A stretch of DNA of 64,000 nucleotides from Proteobacteria bacterium UBA6156 (lineage in GTDB: Bacteria > Pseudomonadota > Alphaproteobacteria > UBA2136 > UBA6156): the NCBI GenBank assembly GCA_002422365.1, contig DIUO01000010.1, forward strand, positions 12,236-76,235, in the 5' to 3' direction. The notes under the pieces are model-generated. The model saw only the letters and a program-made list of their open reading frames with translations, was not told the DNA's origin and made no database searches. Shown one piece after another: positions 1 through 8,277 of the stretch; positions within the stretch are counted from its first letter, which is position 1, and each line of letters opens with the position of its first letter. The position numbers were made by a program, and so were the translations under genes.

Positions 1-272
1 CCCACCACTAACTGGGCCTCAAACCAACAAAGCCGCACGACACCGGGGGTTAAGGGGGCCTTAGCCCCCTTAAAGAGGCTTTGCCTCCATTCCCGCCATT
101 CCGGCGCAGGCCGGAACGAAGGCCGGAACCCACGTATGACCAAACTTTAATCCGGCACCCCTCCAGCCCATAGCCATCTTCAGTTCATAAACACCCCTAC
201 CCATCCCCAGCACTTCCTGTAAATGAAGAAGCATCCTCACTCAAATATGTAATCGCCAATTATCAACACCCC
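1..272. other. Intergenic region with nested hairpins
   Basis: No gene is supported here. Three consecutive hairpins are visible. TTAAGGGGGC (50-59) pairs with GCCCCCTTAA (64-73), GAGGC (75-79) pairs with GCCTC (83-87), and ATTCCGGC / GCCGGAA lies at 98-116. The order and the preceding CACCGGGGG match the composite repeats at 53617 and 53806, so this is probably a partial copy of that family. Positions 192-228 match 48798-48834 over 37 bases with three differences. Confidence 0.5.
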
Positions 273-2702
273 CTACCGTGGCGCCAACATCCCATCCCGC
301 ACCACCGCAGGCTTAACACTGGCGGCCGAGACCGCAGCCTGCAACCCCACCACCGCAGGCTGATACCCCGGCTGTATCGCCAGCGCGCGGCGGAACATCC
401 ACATCGCCTCCTCCGGCTGGCCCTGCAAATTACGCAGCGCCCCGCCCACACCCCAGGTGTAGTGGCTAAAATCGGCATTTTGTTTCAGGCGCTCAAACAT
501 AGTCTCGGCTTTGGCCAGATAATCTTCAAACGCCGCCCGGTTTCCCAGGCTGCGGTTTTGCTCGGCTTTTTGCAAGTATTGCCCGGCCAGGTTAATCATG
601 TGGTTAGCGCCCCAGGGGTCGCCGTCCAGCGCCCATTCCAGCTTGGCAATGCGCGTGTCCAGCCGCATCGGCATCAGGCCGTTATAGTTGGCATAGGCCA
701 CCGCAATGTGCTCCTGTATCCGCTGGTCATAGGGGTAAATATCCCATGCTTTTTCCAGCACTTTAATCGTGGTGTCGTCGTTTATGCCACTGTAAATGCG
801 TATCATTCCCTGCTTCAGCAACACGTTGCTTTGCCTAAAAAGGTACGCATCCCACAGCGCCCACACGCCCGCCACCAGCACCAGCACCAACGCCCCGGCG
901 TATCCCGCACGGTTCAGTTTCAGTTTGTCCGGCAACCAACGCTTCAACGGCGCGGTGGCTTCCTGCGGGTAATAGCGCATATACAGCGCGGCAATAATCC
1001 CAATCATCATCAGGCACGCCGCAGGCGCCGTGGGCAATTGCATCGGGAAGTCAAACAACGCATTAATGCAAATCGTCAGCACCCCAATGCCGGTCATCAG
1101 GCCCAGCAGCTGCACGTCGTCGGCGGCGTGGGTCTCTTTCTGGGCCGCACGCCAGCTCGCATAGGCTCCGGCCAGCAGGGCGGCCAGCAGCCCAAGCTGC
1201 ACCGCCACCAGCACATAGTGCCACAGGCCCGGCAGCGCCAGCATGCCTTGGTATTCCAAAAACACCGTCAACCCGGTCATCATCGTCAGCAACCCGGCCC
1301 CAATCAAATATCCGCCCATCGCACCGGCCCGGCGCCCGGCCATGCGCAGCGCCATGGCAATGCCTGTTATAAACAGCCCGGCATAAAGTATCCCGCCGGG
1401 TAGGCCCATTTCCGTAAACGCCTGCATCAGGTCGGTGTGGGTGCGCTGCGGCCGCGCCATCACGTTATAACTGTTGCTGGGTGTAACCACTATCTCATTG
1501 TAATACGGCGGGTATATCGTATAAAAATTTCCAAGCCCCACGCCATTCAGCGGGTAATCCTTGGTAATCACCAAACTGTTCAGGTTATAGGCCAGCCGCC
1601 CGCCAATCTCATTCCAGCTGCTGTTCACCAACGCGCCCACCTGCTGGCCGGGCGTGCGGTCTACCGCATAGGTGCCCTGCAAAGGCGATGTATCCCCCCC
1701 CCACCGCAGCAAACACACCACCGGCACCAGCAACCACACGCCGTGGCTCCAGTCCAGGTGGCGGGCAATGGCTTTGCGCCAGGCGGGCACCAGCACCAGC
1801 AGCGCGGCTAATGTTACCAGCCCGCAAAACAGCGCCACCCAGCTGGCGCGCGCGCGGCTATACACCAAAAACACACTGCCCAGCGTCAGCAACAGGCTGG
1901 CAAAGGCCTGCGCGGGCCAGCGCTTGGCGGTTATCAGCAAATACAATGCAATCGGCAGCATCATCGCCGTCCAGCTGCCGGCCAGGTTTTTGTTGGCAAA
2001 GGTGCTGCCGGGGGCGGCACTTTGTAAATAATAACTCGTCGCCAAGCCCACCAGCCCAAGCTGGCGCTCGCCCCAGCCCATCCATCCGGCAATCGTTCCG
2101 GCCACACCATCCAGCACCCACATCAGCGGCTTCAGGGCAAAAAACAGCCAGCTGCTGTCCATCATGGCCGCAAAACTGGAATCATTCATGCCCTTAAACT
2201 GCCAAATACCCACCAAACTGGTGCCCAGCAGCGGTATAACTAGCGCCCACAGCAGCTTGCGGCCAAATTCAGGCGTCATAATGTTATACACCACCACCAT
2301 CAATATCATCTGGGCATACAGGGCCTTAATCAGAATAATCCCCCGGCTCGGGTTCAGCGCATCCAGCATGCTAATCGCGGCCCAAATCGCGAGTCCCAGC
2401 GCAAACCACATCACGGGCGGCCAGCGCAACGGCAGGTGGGCAGGGGGGCGGGCTACGGCTTGCACCAGCAACAGCGTGGCACACAGCATGGCAAAGGCGC
2501 TGGTGGCCATCCACCGAATATCCCCGCTCACCTCCGGCACACCCAAATCAAAATAAAACGGCAACGTGGCGGCAAAAAACAGCACAATCGCGCGCACGGC
2601 ACGGGTCAGCAGGGGGGCACCTTCGGCTTCAGCCGTGGTGGGTTGGGTGGGGGCAGCGGGGGCGGTGGCCCGGCGGGTGGCTTTTTGGCGAGCAGTGGTC
2701 AT
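273..2702 (-). CDS. O-antigen ligase / Wzy-like polysaccharide polymerase with C-terminal TPR-like tail
   Basis: The 809-residue product has an N-terminal Ala/Thr/Pro-rich tail of about 45 residues and then a long series of hydrophobic segments to about residue 490. A Wzy_C-type loop follows the family pattern near residues 385-450: a GVGLGNF segment, a Tyr/Pro-rich stretch, then THTDLMQAFTEMGLPGG. After about residue 650 the protein is soluble and resembles tetratricopeptide repeats (LEKAWDIYPYDQRIQE; PEEAMWMFRRALAIQPG). Proteins of this architecture polymerise or ligate surface glycans at the inner membrane. The start was placed at the ATG reading MTTARQK; the ORF stays open 23 codons further upstream without support. 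The exact substrate (LPS, capsule or glycoprotein) cannot be told. No glycan operon surrounds it. Confidence 0.75.
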   Translation of the reverse strand: MTTARQKATRRATAPAAPTQPTTAEAEGAPLLTRAVRAIVLFFAATLPFYFDLGVPEVSGDIRWMATSAFAMLCATLLLVQAVARPPAHLPLRWPPVMWFALGLAIWAAISMLDALNPSRGIILIKALYAQMILMVVVYNIMTPEFGRKLLWALVIPLLGTSLVGIWQFKGMNDSSFAAMMDSSWLFFALKPLMWVLDGVAGTIAGWMGWGERQLGLVGLATSYYLQSAAPGSTFANKNLAGSWTAMMLPIALYLLITAKRWPAQAFASLLLTLGSVFLVYSRARASWVALFCGLVTLAALLVLVPAWRKAIARHLDWSHGVWLLVPVVCLLRWGGDTSPLQGTYAVDRTPGQQVGALVNSSWNEIGGRLAYNLNSLVITKDYPLNGVGLGNFYTIYPPYYNEIVVTPSNSYNVMARPQRTHTDLMQAFTEMGLPGGILYAGLFITGIAMALRMAGRRAGAMGGYLIGAGLLTMMTGLTVFLEYQGMLALPGLWHYVLVAVQLGLLAALLAGAYASWRAAQKETHAADDVQLLGLMTGIGVLTICINALFDFPMQLPTAPAACLMMIGIIAALYMRYYPQEATAPLKRWLPDKLKLNRAGYAGALVLVLVAGVWALWDAYLFRQSNVLLKQGMIRIYSGINDDTTIKVLEKAWDIYPYDQRIQEHIAVAYANYNGLMPMRLDTRIAKLEWALDGDPWGANHMINLAGQYLQKAEQNRSLGNRAAFEDYLAKAETMFERLKQNADFSHYTWGVGGALRNLQGQPEEAMWMFRRALAIQPGYQPAVVGLQAAVSAASVKPAVVRDGMLAPR

Positions 2703-2778
2703 GGCCGCTACCCTAAGCACCTGCCGCAGTGGCAACAAGGCACCTGCACAGCGGCAGGGCAATAAAATCAATTCCTCG

Positions 2779-3123
2779 TCAGGCTTCTGTGCCGTGGGGG
2801 TTTAGTGCCCACACCATGCCATCGGCCACCACCCAAATCTCGCGCCAGGGCATCAGCGTAAAGGCTTGCTCAGGGGGCAAATACTCCCGCTGATTATAAT
2901 AAAAGCCGCTTTCCAGCGCCTGGGCCTGGAGCATACTTGCCCGGCTCAGCCCACTAATCATCGTCACGTCCGGAGTCGCCATAAAGCGCTTCATCAAGGT
3001 GCGCAACGCATTGCGACTTGCGTCGGTCAGGCTGTGTTCCAAAATCAGCACCAACCGGCCTTGCAAGCCTTGGTGGGCGTTCCCATAATCAGCATAGGCG
3101 CGTGTGTTGGAGCGTGTGTGCAT
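2779..3123 (-). CDS. Hypothetical protein
   Basis: This 114-residue soluble protein has no signal peptide and I do not recognise its family. The middle reads like an alpha/beta fold: LQGRLVLILEHSLTDASRN followed by an Arg-rich helix and a VTMISGL strand. The ATG at 3123 was chosen because AAGGAAGAGAG lies about ten bases upstream; the ORF is open to 3162, where the extra residues are Pro/Glu/Lys-rich. It lies 76 bases upstream of the O-antigen ligase gene on the same strand and could be cotranscribed with it. Confidence 0.5.
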   Translation of the reverse strand: MHTRSNTRAYADYGNAHQGLQGRLVLILEHSLTDASRNALRTLMKRFMATPDVTMISGLSRASMLQAQALESGFYYNQREYLPPEQAFTLMPWREIWVVADGMVWALNPHGTEA

Positions 3124-3264
3124 GGTCGGTCTCTCTTCCTTGGGGGCTTCCTTGGGGGGCATTGTCCAACAGCATATTGCCCTGCATACCCCTTAAGGTG
3201 TCCACGTAATAAGCTGAAAAATCACAAAAGATACATTTTATCCCCAGATACCTCAAAAAGTCTC

Positions 3265-3304
3265 TTGTATATGAGAGACTCTCGTTGTAATGTCTCTCGT
3301 ATAC
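3265..3304 (+). promoter_or_regulatory. Promoter overlapped by a 13-bp inverted repeat
   Basis: TTGTAT (3265-3270) and TAATGT (3288-3293) are separated by 17 bases and form a plausible sigma-70 promoter. A near-perfect dyad covers it: GTATATGAGAGAC (3267-3279) against GTCTCTCGTATAC (3292-3304), with one mismatch. A repressor bound there would block both promoter elements. The gene at 3335 is the only downstream target. Confidence 0.5.
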
Positions 3305-3334
3305 GATTGACATCAACAGAGGAGTCTCTCACAA

Positions 3335-3772
3335 ATGATAGACACAGCCCAAAAAGCCTACTTCGACACCTCCTTCGAAGAGCGCCTTGCCCGTATCGAC
3401 CTCACCGCAGTGATGAAGCATGTCGAAAAAGACACTGGCCTTCCGGCTGCCGACCTCGAGCGCGCCGAAGATCTCTACCGCAAATTCCTCACCCTCTGCG
3501 CCAAATTCCCGCAAACATCGTTTGTGCCCCCGCGCTTGGTAGACCACGTCTGGCACGCCCACATCACCTTCACCCGCCAATACATGGCCGACTGCGAACT
3601 GCTGTTTGGTGGCTATTTCCACCACAACCCGGCAGCAGAAGGTGAAGACACCACCACTGATTTTGAAGCGGTAACTTTACCTGCCTATAAATCAGAGTAC
3701 GGAGTCAACCTGAAGGCTTATGGTATTTCAAACGAAATGGCCTTGGCTGCGGGTTGTCGTGGTGCCGCTTAG
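3335..3772 (+). CDS. Glycine-rich domain-containing protein-like (GRDP/DUF1399-type)
   Basis: The 145-residue cytoplasmic protein carries the conserved block of this family near residues 65-95: PPRLVDHVWHAHITFT, then Y-M-A-D-C-E and FGGYFHHNP. The WHxH, Cys and HH residues are the invariant ones and suggest a metal- or ligand-binding site, but no reaction is established. It is short, with only this domain. AGAGGAG precedes the ATG by about ten bases. It is a single-gene unit, with a dyad-covered promoter in front and a terminator behind at 3783, so it may be inducible. Function unknown. Confidence 0.7.
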   Translation: MIDTAQKAYFDTSFEERLARIDLTAVMKHVEKDTGLPAADLERAEDLYRKFLTLCAKFPQTSFVPPRLVDHVWHAHITFTRQYMADCELLFGGYFHHNPAAEGEDTTTDFEAVTLPAYKSEYGVNLKAYGISNEMALAAGCRGAA

Positions 3773-3782
3773 GTATTCATTT

Positions 3783-3812
3783 AAAAAAGGGGGCTCTTAA
3801 GCCCTCTTTTTT
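3783..3812. terminator. Bidirectional intrinsic terminator
   Basis: The sequence is an A-run, GGGGGCT, a short loop, AGCCCTC and a T-run, so it can end transcription from both sides. It follows the GRDP-like gene. The stop codon of the convergent methyltransferase gene (3797-3799) lies inside the hairpin. Confidence 0.8.
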
Positions 3813-5083
3813 AATGTAATATTTAGGAATCGGTAGTGATTAATGCGAACACTGCTTGGCATAGTCGTAGAGTCCTTATTCTTCTCTGGCTGCTGGTCTA
3901 TTTCAAGCTCAACCAATACAACGTCGAAACCAAATTTATGCGCAAGGGTATCAACAAGTGGTTGAGTCAAACATTGAGCAGGATAAGAATAATGAAGCCA
4001 ATTCCCCTCTGGAAAAATCATATTAACGGTGCCCCGAGGACGAAGCACACGCGAAATTTCTCCAATGGCTTCTTCTAATCCTAAGCCTGTCTCTGGTAAA
4101 TAAGGCAAGCCATAAAGACTAAGGTTGGCATAAACAACATCAAACGACTGATTGCTGAAAGGGAGTTTTCGAGCATCCCCATTAATTACACAATCCTGCG
4201 GCAGCTTTTCTGCATTCATAAGGTCTTTACAATAAGAAAGACCAAGCAAAGACGGTTCAATCCCCTTAATCCGAACATTCGGCATATGTTTGGCAATATG
4301 GGCAAGATGACGGCCATTGCCGCACCCAATATCAAGCCAGTCAATGTCGTTGCGCTGAAAAACTTGGCAGGCGTTAACGACAAGATTTTGTAAAGACAAA
4401 ACGACATTGGAATCCAATTGTCCCCCACTCGTTCTCTCAAAATAGACCTGACCAGGATAACTTGAGTAAAATCCTTTCATGCCGCGAACAATCAAGTTAA
4501 TGAAAGTACGCAATAAATCTAGCTGATCTTTTGTAAGTTGCTGAGGATCACGATGCCCATACTCAATAAGATTTAAGGCGTTAGTTAAGATTTCAAGTTC
4601 TTCCTCTGTCCGTAACTCCGCCAAAAAGTTGATATATTTCAACATATCAAACTTTGTCGGCGTATATTCAATCCCCCGCGTCGTCTCCTCATGCCGCAAA
4701 GCATTGTAAAGGAAGGTAATCGCCCGCGCCCGCTGGCGTGGGTTAAACGGCTTTTCAAATTCCACCAGCAGTTCTTCTAAAAGTTGAGTAATTTGCGTAA
4801 GCAACTCCCCCCTAAAAGCAGGCCGCTTATCCGCCACCACACCGCTCTCCATATCGCCGTTGCCGGTCAGCAGCCATCCGGCGTCCACGCGGGCGGCGCG
4901 GGCAATGGCCAGCAGCTTGTCGGTGGGCATGTCGGTTTCGGCGTTCAGGTACCTAAAAAGCTGTGCTTCGCTCACCAGGGCCGCGGTGGCCATGGCGCGT
5001 TTGTTGCCCACACGCTCTACGCAAAGCCGCAAACGCGCAGCTAGCGGAGAAGGGGGCACATCATTGTTCTTATGCAAAAGCAT
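3797..5083 (-). CDS. HTH (XRE/CI-type) - SAM-dependent methyltransferase fusion
   Basis: In this 428-residue protein, residues about 15-75 look like the N-terminal helix-turn-helix of phage-type repressors (AALVSEAQLFRYLNAETDMP, ending in DAGWLLTGNG). Instead of the usual S24 peptidase, a linker of about 170 residues follows and then a class I methyltransferase. Motif I is at 249-260 (LDIGCGNGRHLA), followed by an acidic IKGIEPS strand and INGDARKLPF. The methyl acceptor is unknown. The first 130 codons are GC-rich like the rest of the window, whereas about 3820-4640 is distinctly AT-rich, so the two halves have different base composition. A dyad directly over the start (5083-5104) may be an autoregulatory operator. 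Confidence 0.7.
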   Translation of the reverse strand: MLLHKNNDVPPSPLAARLRLCVERVGNKRAMATAALVSEAQLFRYLNAETDMPTDKLLAIARAARVDAGWLLTGNGDMESGVVADKRPAFRGELLTQITQLLEELLVEFEKPFNPRQRARAITFLYNALRHEETTRGIEYTPTKFDMLKYINFLAELRTEEELEILTNALNLIEYGHRDPQQLTKDQLDLLRTFINLIVRGMKGFYSSYPGQVYFERTSGGQLDSNVVLSLQNLVVNACQVFQRNDIDWLDIGCGNGRHLAHIAKHMPNVRIKGIEPSLLGLSYCKDLMNAEKLPQDCVINGDARKLPFSNQSFDVVYANLSLYGLPYLPETGLGLEEAIGEISRVLRPRGTVNMIFPEGNWLHYSYPAQCLTQPLVDTLAHKFGFDVVLVELEIDQQPEKNKDSTTMPSSVRINHYRFLNITLKKRA

Positions 5084-5104
5084 GCCTATCTATGTACATA
5101 GGCA
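5083..5104 (-). promoter_or_regulatory. Inverted repeat at the HTH-methyltransferase start
   Basis: TGCCTAT and ATAGGCA, seven bases each, flank CTATGTAC immediately upstream of the ATG. The position suits an operator bound by the encoded helix-turn-helix. This is inferred from position only. Confidence 0.4.
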
Positions 5105-5157
5105 CAACTCTTAAACTGACATACCGGCCAAGCCCCTCACATCACCCCACCAATCCC

Positions 5158-5198
5158 CAAACACAAAACACTAAGTACTAAATACTAAACACTAAATC
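5158..5198. repeat. Heptamer-like A/C-rich short repeat
   Basis: Variants of AAACACT / AAATACT follow one another with a period of about seven bases. The same words recur between and inside genes across the window (10797, 25841, 28167, 29711, 51468). Confidence 0.55.
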
Positions 5199-5881
5199 CG
5201 CCCCATCCCCAGCACAGCCCCAGGCCCGCGCTCCTGCACAATCACCAGCGTTTGGGTGCCTTTGGGGCGCATGGGCTTGGGCAGGCGGGCGGTGTTGCCC
5301 TTAATTTCAGCCTCCACCAACCCGGTGGTGCGCCACACCTTGGTGTCATCCACCGGGTCCAGGCCCATCACCCACACCACGGCATCGCGGCCGCGCAGGG
5401 CAGGGGGTATGTCGACCGTCAAGGCCCCGTCAGCGCCCACCTGCGGCGCCAGCACGTGCTTGGCGGGCAGGGCGCGGCCTTGCTCCAGCGCACTGCCCCA
5501 GCTGAACATCAGCGGCGGGTTCACCAAAATCTGCCCGTCTATCAGCGGCATAGGCGTAAACACCTGCCCGGCGCGCTTGCCTAATGTGTTGGAGTAATCA
5601 TATTGCCGCTGCGTCACCTCCGCCAACCCATGCGGGTCGCGCTGGGTGGGGCTGCGGTCCCAATAATCCACATGTTCAAACACCACCAGCAGGTCGGGGT
5701 TGGCGGCGGCCACACCTTTCATTTTGGCTTCGGCCATGGGGCAGCTGGGGCAGTATTTGCTGGTGAACATCTCCACCAGCACCGGCGGCCGGGCAGGGGT
5801 AGCAGGCGTGGCTGGCTCGGCCGCATAGCCCTGTGCCGCCACCAGCATACTCCAACTTAAAATCGCCACACGCCAACGCAT
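5192..5881 (-). CDS. DUF1223 family secreted thioredoxin-like protein
   Basis: The 229-residue product has a signal peptide (about residues 1-21, ending in YAAEP). The family signature follows: VEMFTSKYCPSCPMAEAKM, with a CPSC pair in the position of a thioredoxin CXXC. Later residues (FEHVDYWD, FTPMPLIDG, AVVWVMGLDP) match the usual DUF1223 course. The fold suggests a periplasmic thiol-disulphide role, but no substrate is known. It starts four bases after the stop of the mechanosensitive channel gene, so the two are one transcript. The 3' end runs into a heptamer repeat tract. Confidence 0.8.
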   Translation of the reverse strand: MRWRVAILSWSMLVAAQGYAAEPATPATPARPPVLVEMFTSKYCPSCPMAEAKMKGVAAANPDLLVVFEHVDYWDRSPTQRDPHGLAEVTQRQYDYSNTLGKRAGQVFTPMPLIDGQILVNPPLMFSWGSALEQGRALPAKHVLAPQVGADGALTVDIPPALRGRDAVVWVMGLDPVDDTKVWRTTGLVEAEIKGNTARLPKPMRPKGTQTLVIVQERGPGAVLGMGRI

Positions 5882-5885
5882 TTGC

Positions 5886-6893
5886 TTACCCTTTCGGTTT
5901 CGGTGTTACCTTACCAGCCTTTGCAACGGGTGCGCCAGCCTTGCTGCCTTTTCGTTCACGTTTTAACCGTTGAGCCTCGCTGGCCGGGGCTTTGGCGGGT
6001 TTTTTGTCTTGGTAGGCCATACGGATGTCCTCCTCCCGCAACGCATCCATCACATCCAGCAGCAGGGTGCTGCGCAGCACTTTGCGGTCTTCGGTGCGCA
6101 CCCATGCTTCCAGGGTGCACATCACGCCGTGTTCGGTCAGGGTGTCCACGGCCAGGTGGGGCTCGGGGGTTTTCAGCACCAGCGGGTTGGCCACCATGGC
6201 GCGCTTAATAATGCCAAAGGCGCGCCAAATATCCACTTCGTGCCCCAAGCCAAATTCCACTTTCACCATGCGCATGCGGTTATAGGTGTGGTTGCGCAGG
6301 TTGTTTTCCCACAGCAAGCCATTGGGTATAAAAACGCGTATAAATTCAATGGTATTTACTTCTGTCGAAAACAACCCAATCCGCTTCACCGTCCCGCTCA
6401 CCGTGGTGTTTTCCACCCAGTCGCCCACTTTCAGGGGCCGGTGCACCATCAGCATCAGCCCTCCGGCAATGTTTCCCAGCGTGCCGCGCAGGGCAAAGGC
6501 CACGGCCAAACCCAGCGCACCCACCAGGGCGGCCAGAGTGGTGCTGCCAATGCCAAACAGAGACAACGCCAGCATAAAAATAGTAAAAAACAGCACAAAC
6601 CGCGCGGTGCTGGCCAAAAAGGCCGCCAACGTCTCTTCCACATGGGCCTTTACCAGCACGGTGTTCAGGCGGGTGGCCAGCCAGCCGCAGGCCAACCAGC
6701 CCACCACAATCAGGGCCAGCCCGGCCAGCACGCTCACCATCACTATCGGCAGTTGGTCAATCAGCTTCACGGCGGCCTGGTCTATCACTTGCAGGTCTTT
6801 GTTGGCCTGCAAATTGGCTTGCAGGTTAGATATCGCAGGTATGTTCAGTTTCAGGTTTTCCAGCAAACCGGGGGCAGGGGCGGGGGTGGCCAT
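5886..6893 (-). CDS. MscS-type mechanosensitive ion channel
   Basis: This 335-residue inner-membrane protein begins with a short amphipathic region, then has two hydrophobic helices (about 48-75 and 88-115) and the pore-lining TM3 rich in Ala and Gly (LAALVGALGLAVAFALRG). The beta domain follows (RPLKVGDWVE; RIGLFSTEV; FIPNG), which is the canonical MscS cage. The C-terminus is a 45-residue Lys/Ala/Pro-rich tail. Channels of this family release solutes during osmotic downshock. It is cotranscribed with the DUF1223 gene downstream. A GGGGCAGGGG word lies within its 5' end on the + strand. Confidence 0.88.
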   Translation of the reverse strand: MATPAPAPGLLENLKLNIPAISNLQANLQANKDLQVIDQAAVKLIDQLPIVMVSVLAGLALIVVGWLACGWLATRLNTVLVKAHVEETLAAFLASTARFVLFFTIFMLALSLFGIGSTTLAALVGALGLAVAFALRGTLGNIAGGLMLMVHRPLKVGDWVENTTVSGTVKRIGLFSTEVNTIEFIRVFIPNGLLWENNLRNHTYNRMRMVKVEFGLGHEVDIWRAFGIIKRAMVANPLVLKTPEPHLAVDTLTEHGVMCTLEAWVRTEDRKVLRSTLLLDVMDALREEDIRMAYQDKKPAKAPASEAQRLKRERKGSKAGAPVAKAGKVTPKPKG

Positions 6894-7131
6894 GGCAAAG
6901 GCTCTTTAATAGGTTAAACGAGACGACAAAAGCACGCGCAGCTCTCATCCATAGCCTCTGTTGTGGCGCAGCCGCCACCATGGCGTCAAGCGAATCCACA
7001 CCCGCCGTAAGCAAACCTTGACCCCCTCGTCGCATCTCCGCCAATCTGCATTCATTATGAGTGCTCTCCGTCACAATCCCCCACAATTCGGCCCCGTGGC
7101 CGTGCCTCCCGAGAACAAGAACACCCTCCCC

Positions 7132-8259
7132 ATGGCCAAAAAACAATCCAAATCCGCCGATATCTTCACCGCCTACCAGCAGCGCCTGGCCACCGGCTGG
7201 CAGGCCGATGTCTCTCAGGCCCGCGCCGCCATGCGCCTGCAAAACCTGGCGCGGGCTCTGGGGTCCGACCTCTCCTCCCCCCCGCAAGGCCTCTGGCTCT
7301 ATGGCCCGCCGGGGCGCGGCAAATCGCAACTGCTCGATATGTTCATGGCCTCGCTGCCCATGCCCAACAAGCGCCGCGTGCATTTTCATGCCTTTATGGC
7401 CGAGCTCCACCGCCGCATGAACGCCATGCCCCCGGCGCCCGAAACAACCACCAAAGGCCTCCGCAAAAAGCCAGATATGGTCGAACGCCTGGCCGACGAA
7501 ATCGCCGCCGAGGCCGCCGTGCTGGGCTTCGATGAATTTTACCTGACCAACCTGCCAGACGCCATGTTCCTGGGCCGCCTGATGCAAGCGCTCTTCAAGC
7601 GCGGCACGGTGGTGGTGGCCACCAGCAACTGGCCGCTGCCGGAGCTTTTTCAGGGCGGCCTGAACCGCGACCGCTTCATGCCGCTGCTCAACCTGCTGGA
7701 AAAACACCTCGAAACCATCAATCTGTCCGAAGGCCAAGACTACCGCCTCACAGCCGCCGCCAAGCCCCAGGCCTCCACCTACATCCTGCTCAAGCAGGGA
7801 GAATCCGCCGAAGCCCACCTCAAAGTGCTGTTCGAAGACTACGCAAGCGGCCCCACCGTCAAAAAACCCTCCTTTATCAAGGCGCGCCGCACAGGCGGCA
7901 GCACGCTGTGGGCCACGTTTGCCGAGCTCTGCGACCAACCCCTCGGCCGCCAAGAATATCAACACCTTGCCGAAACCTACCAAACCATCATTATCGAAGC
8001 CATCCCCCAGCTTACGGCGCCAGAGGCCGACCGCGCCCTGCGCCTGGCCACGCTTATCGATATCTTGTACGAGCGTAACCGCCGCCTGGTGGTCAGCGCC
8101 GCCGTGCCCCCCCACCGTATTTGCACGCAGGGCGCCGCCGCGCAGGTGTTCCAGCGCACGGCCTCGCGCATTGTGCAGCTCACCCACTCGCAGGGCCAAT
8201 TTGGCCAGCAAGGTGCCGCTTCGCTTGAAGTTCCTGGCGCGGGCACCTATATAGTTTAG
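7132..8259 (+). CDS. zapE: Cell division protein ZapE / AFG1-like ATPase
   Basis: The 375-residue AAA-type ATPase has Walker A GPPGRGKS at 58-65 and Walker B GFDEF, with the family block FDEFYLTNLPDAM. It also has ATSNWPLPELFQGGL, in which the sensor Asn and the GLxRxxF element are conserved. Proteins of this family act at the division site or on membrane-protein quality control. The ATG at 7132 begins the homologous region; an in-frame ATG at 7057 would add 25 residues and the ORF is open to 6961. It precedes the ATP-grasp gene by 18 bases. A long ORF on the opposite strand here is a GC-driven shadow. Confidence 0.85.
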   Translation: MAKKQSKSADIFTAYQQRLATGWQADVSQARAAMRLQNLARALGSDLSSPPQGLWLYGPPGRGKSQLLDMFMASLPMPNKRRVHFHAFMAELHRRMNAMPPAPETTTKGLRKKPDMVERLADEIAAEAAVLGFDEFYLTNLPDAMFLGRLMQALFKRGTVVVATSNWPLPELFQGGLNRDRFMPLLNLLEKHLETINLSEGQDYRLTAAAKPQASTYILLKQGESAEAHLKVLFEDYASGPTVKKPSFIKARRTGGSTLWATFAELCDQPLGRQEYQHLAETYQTIIIEAIPQLTAPEADRALRLATLIDILYERNRRLVVSAAVPPHRICTQGAAAQVFQRTASRIVQLTHSQGQFGQQGAASLEVPGAGTYIV

Positions 8260-8277
8260 ACAGAGTTAGGAAACACC

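Noticed and set aside
462..1403. 313-codon ORF on the + strand
   Set aside because: It lies opposite the O-antigen ligase gene and its translation is His/Gln/Arg-rich low-complexity, typical of antisense frames.
6826..8211. 461-codon ORF on the - strand opposite zapE
   Set aside because: It is a GC-rich shadow: the + strand has a clear ZapE/AFG1 protein with Walker motifs, while this one is Gly/His-rich and has no motif.
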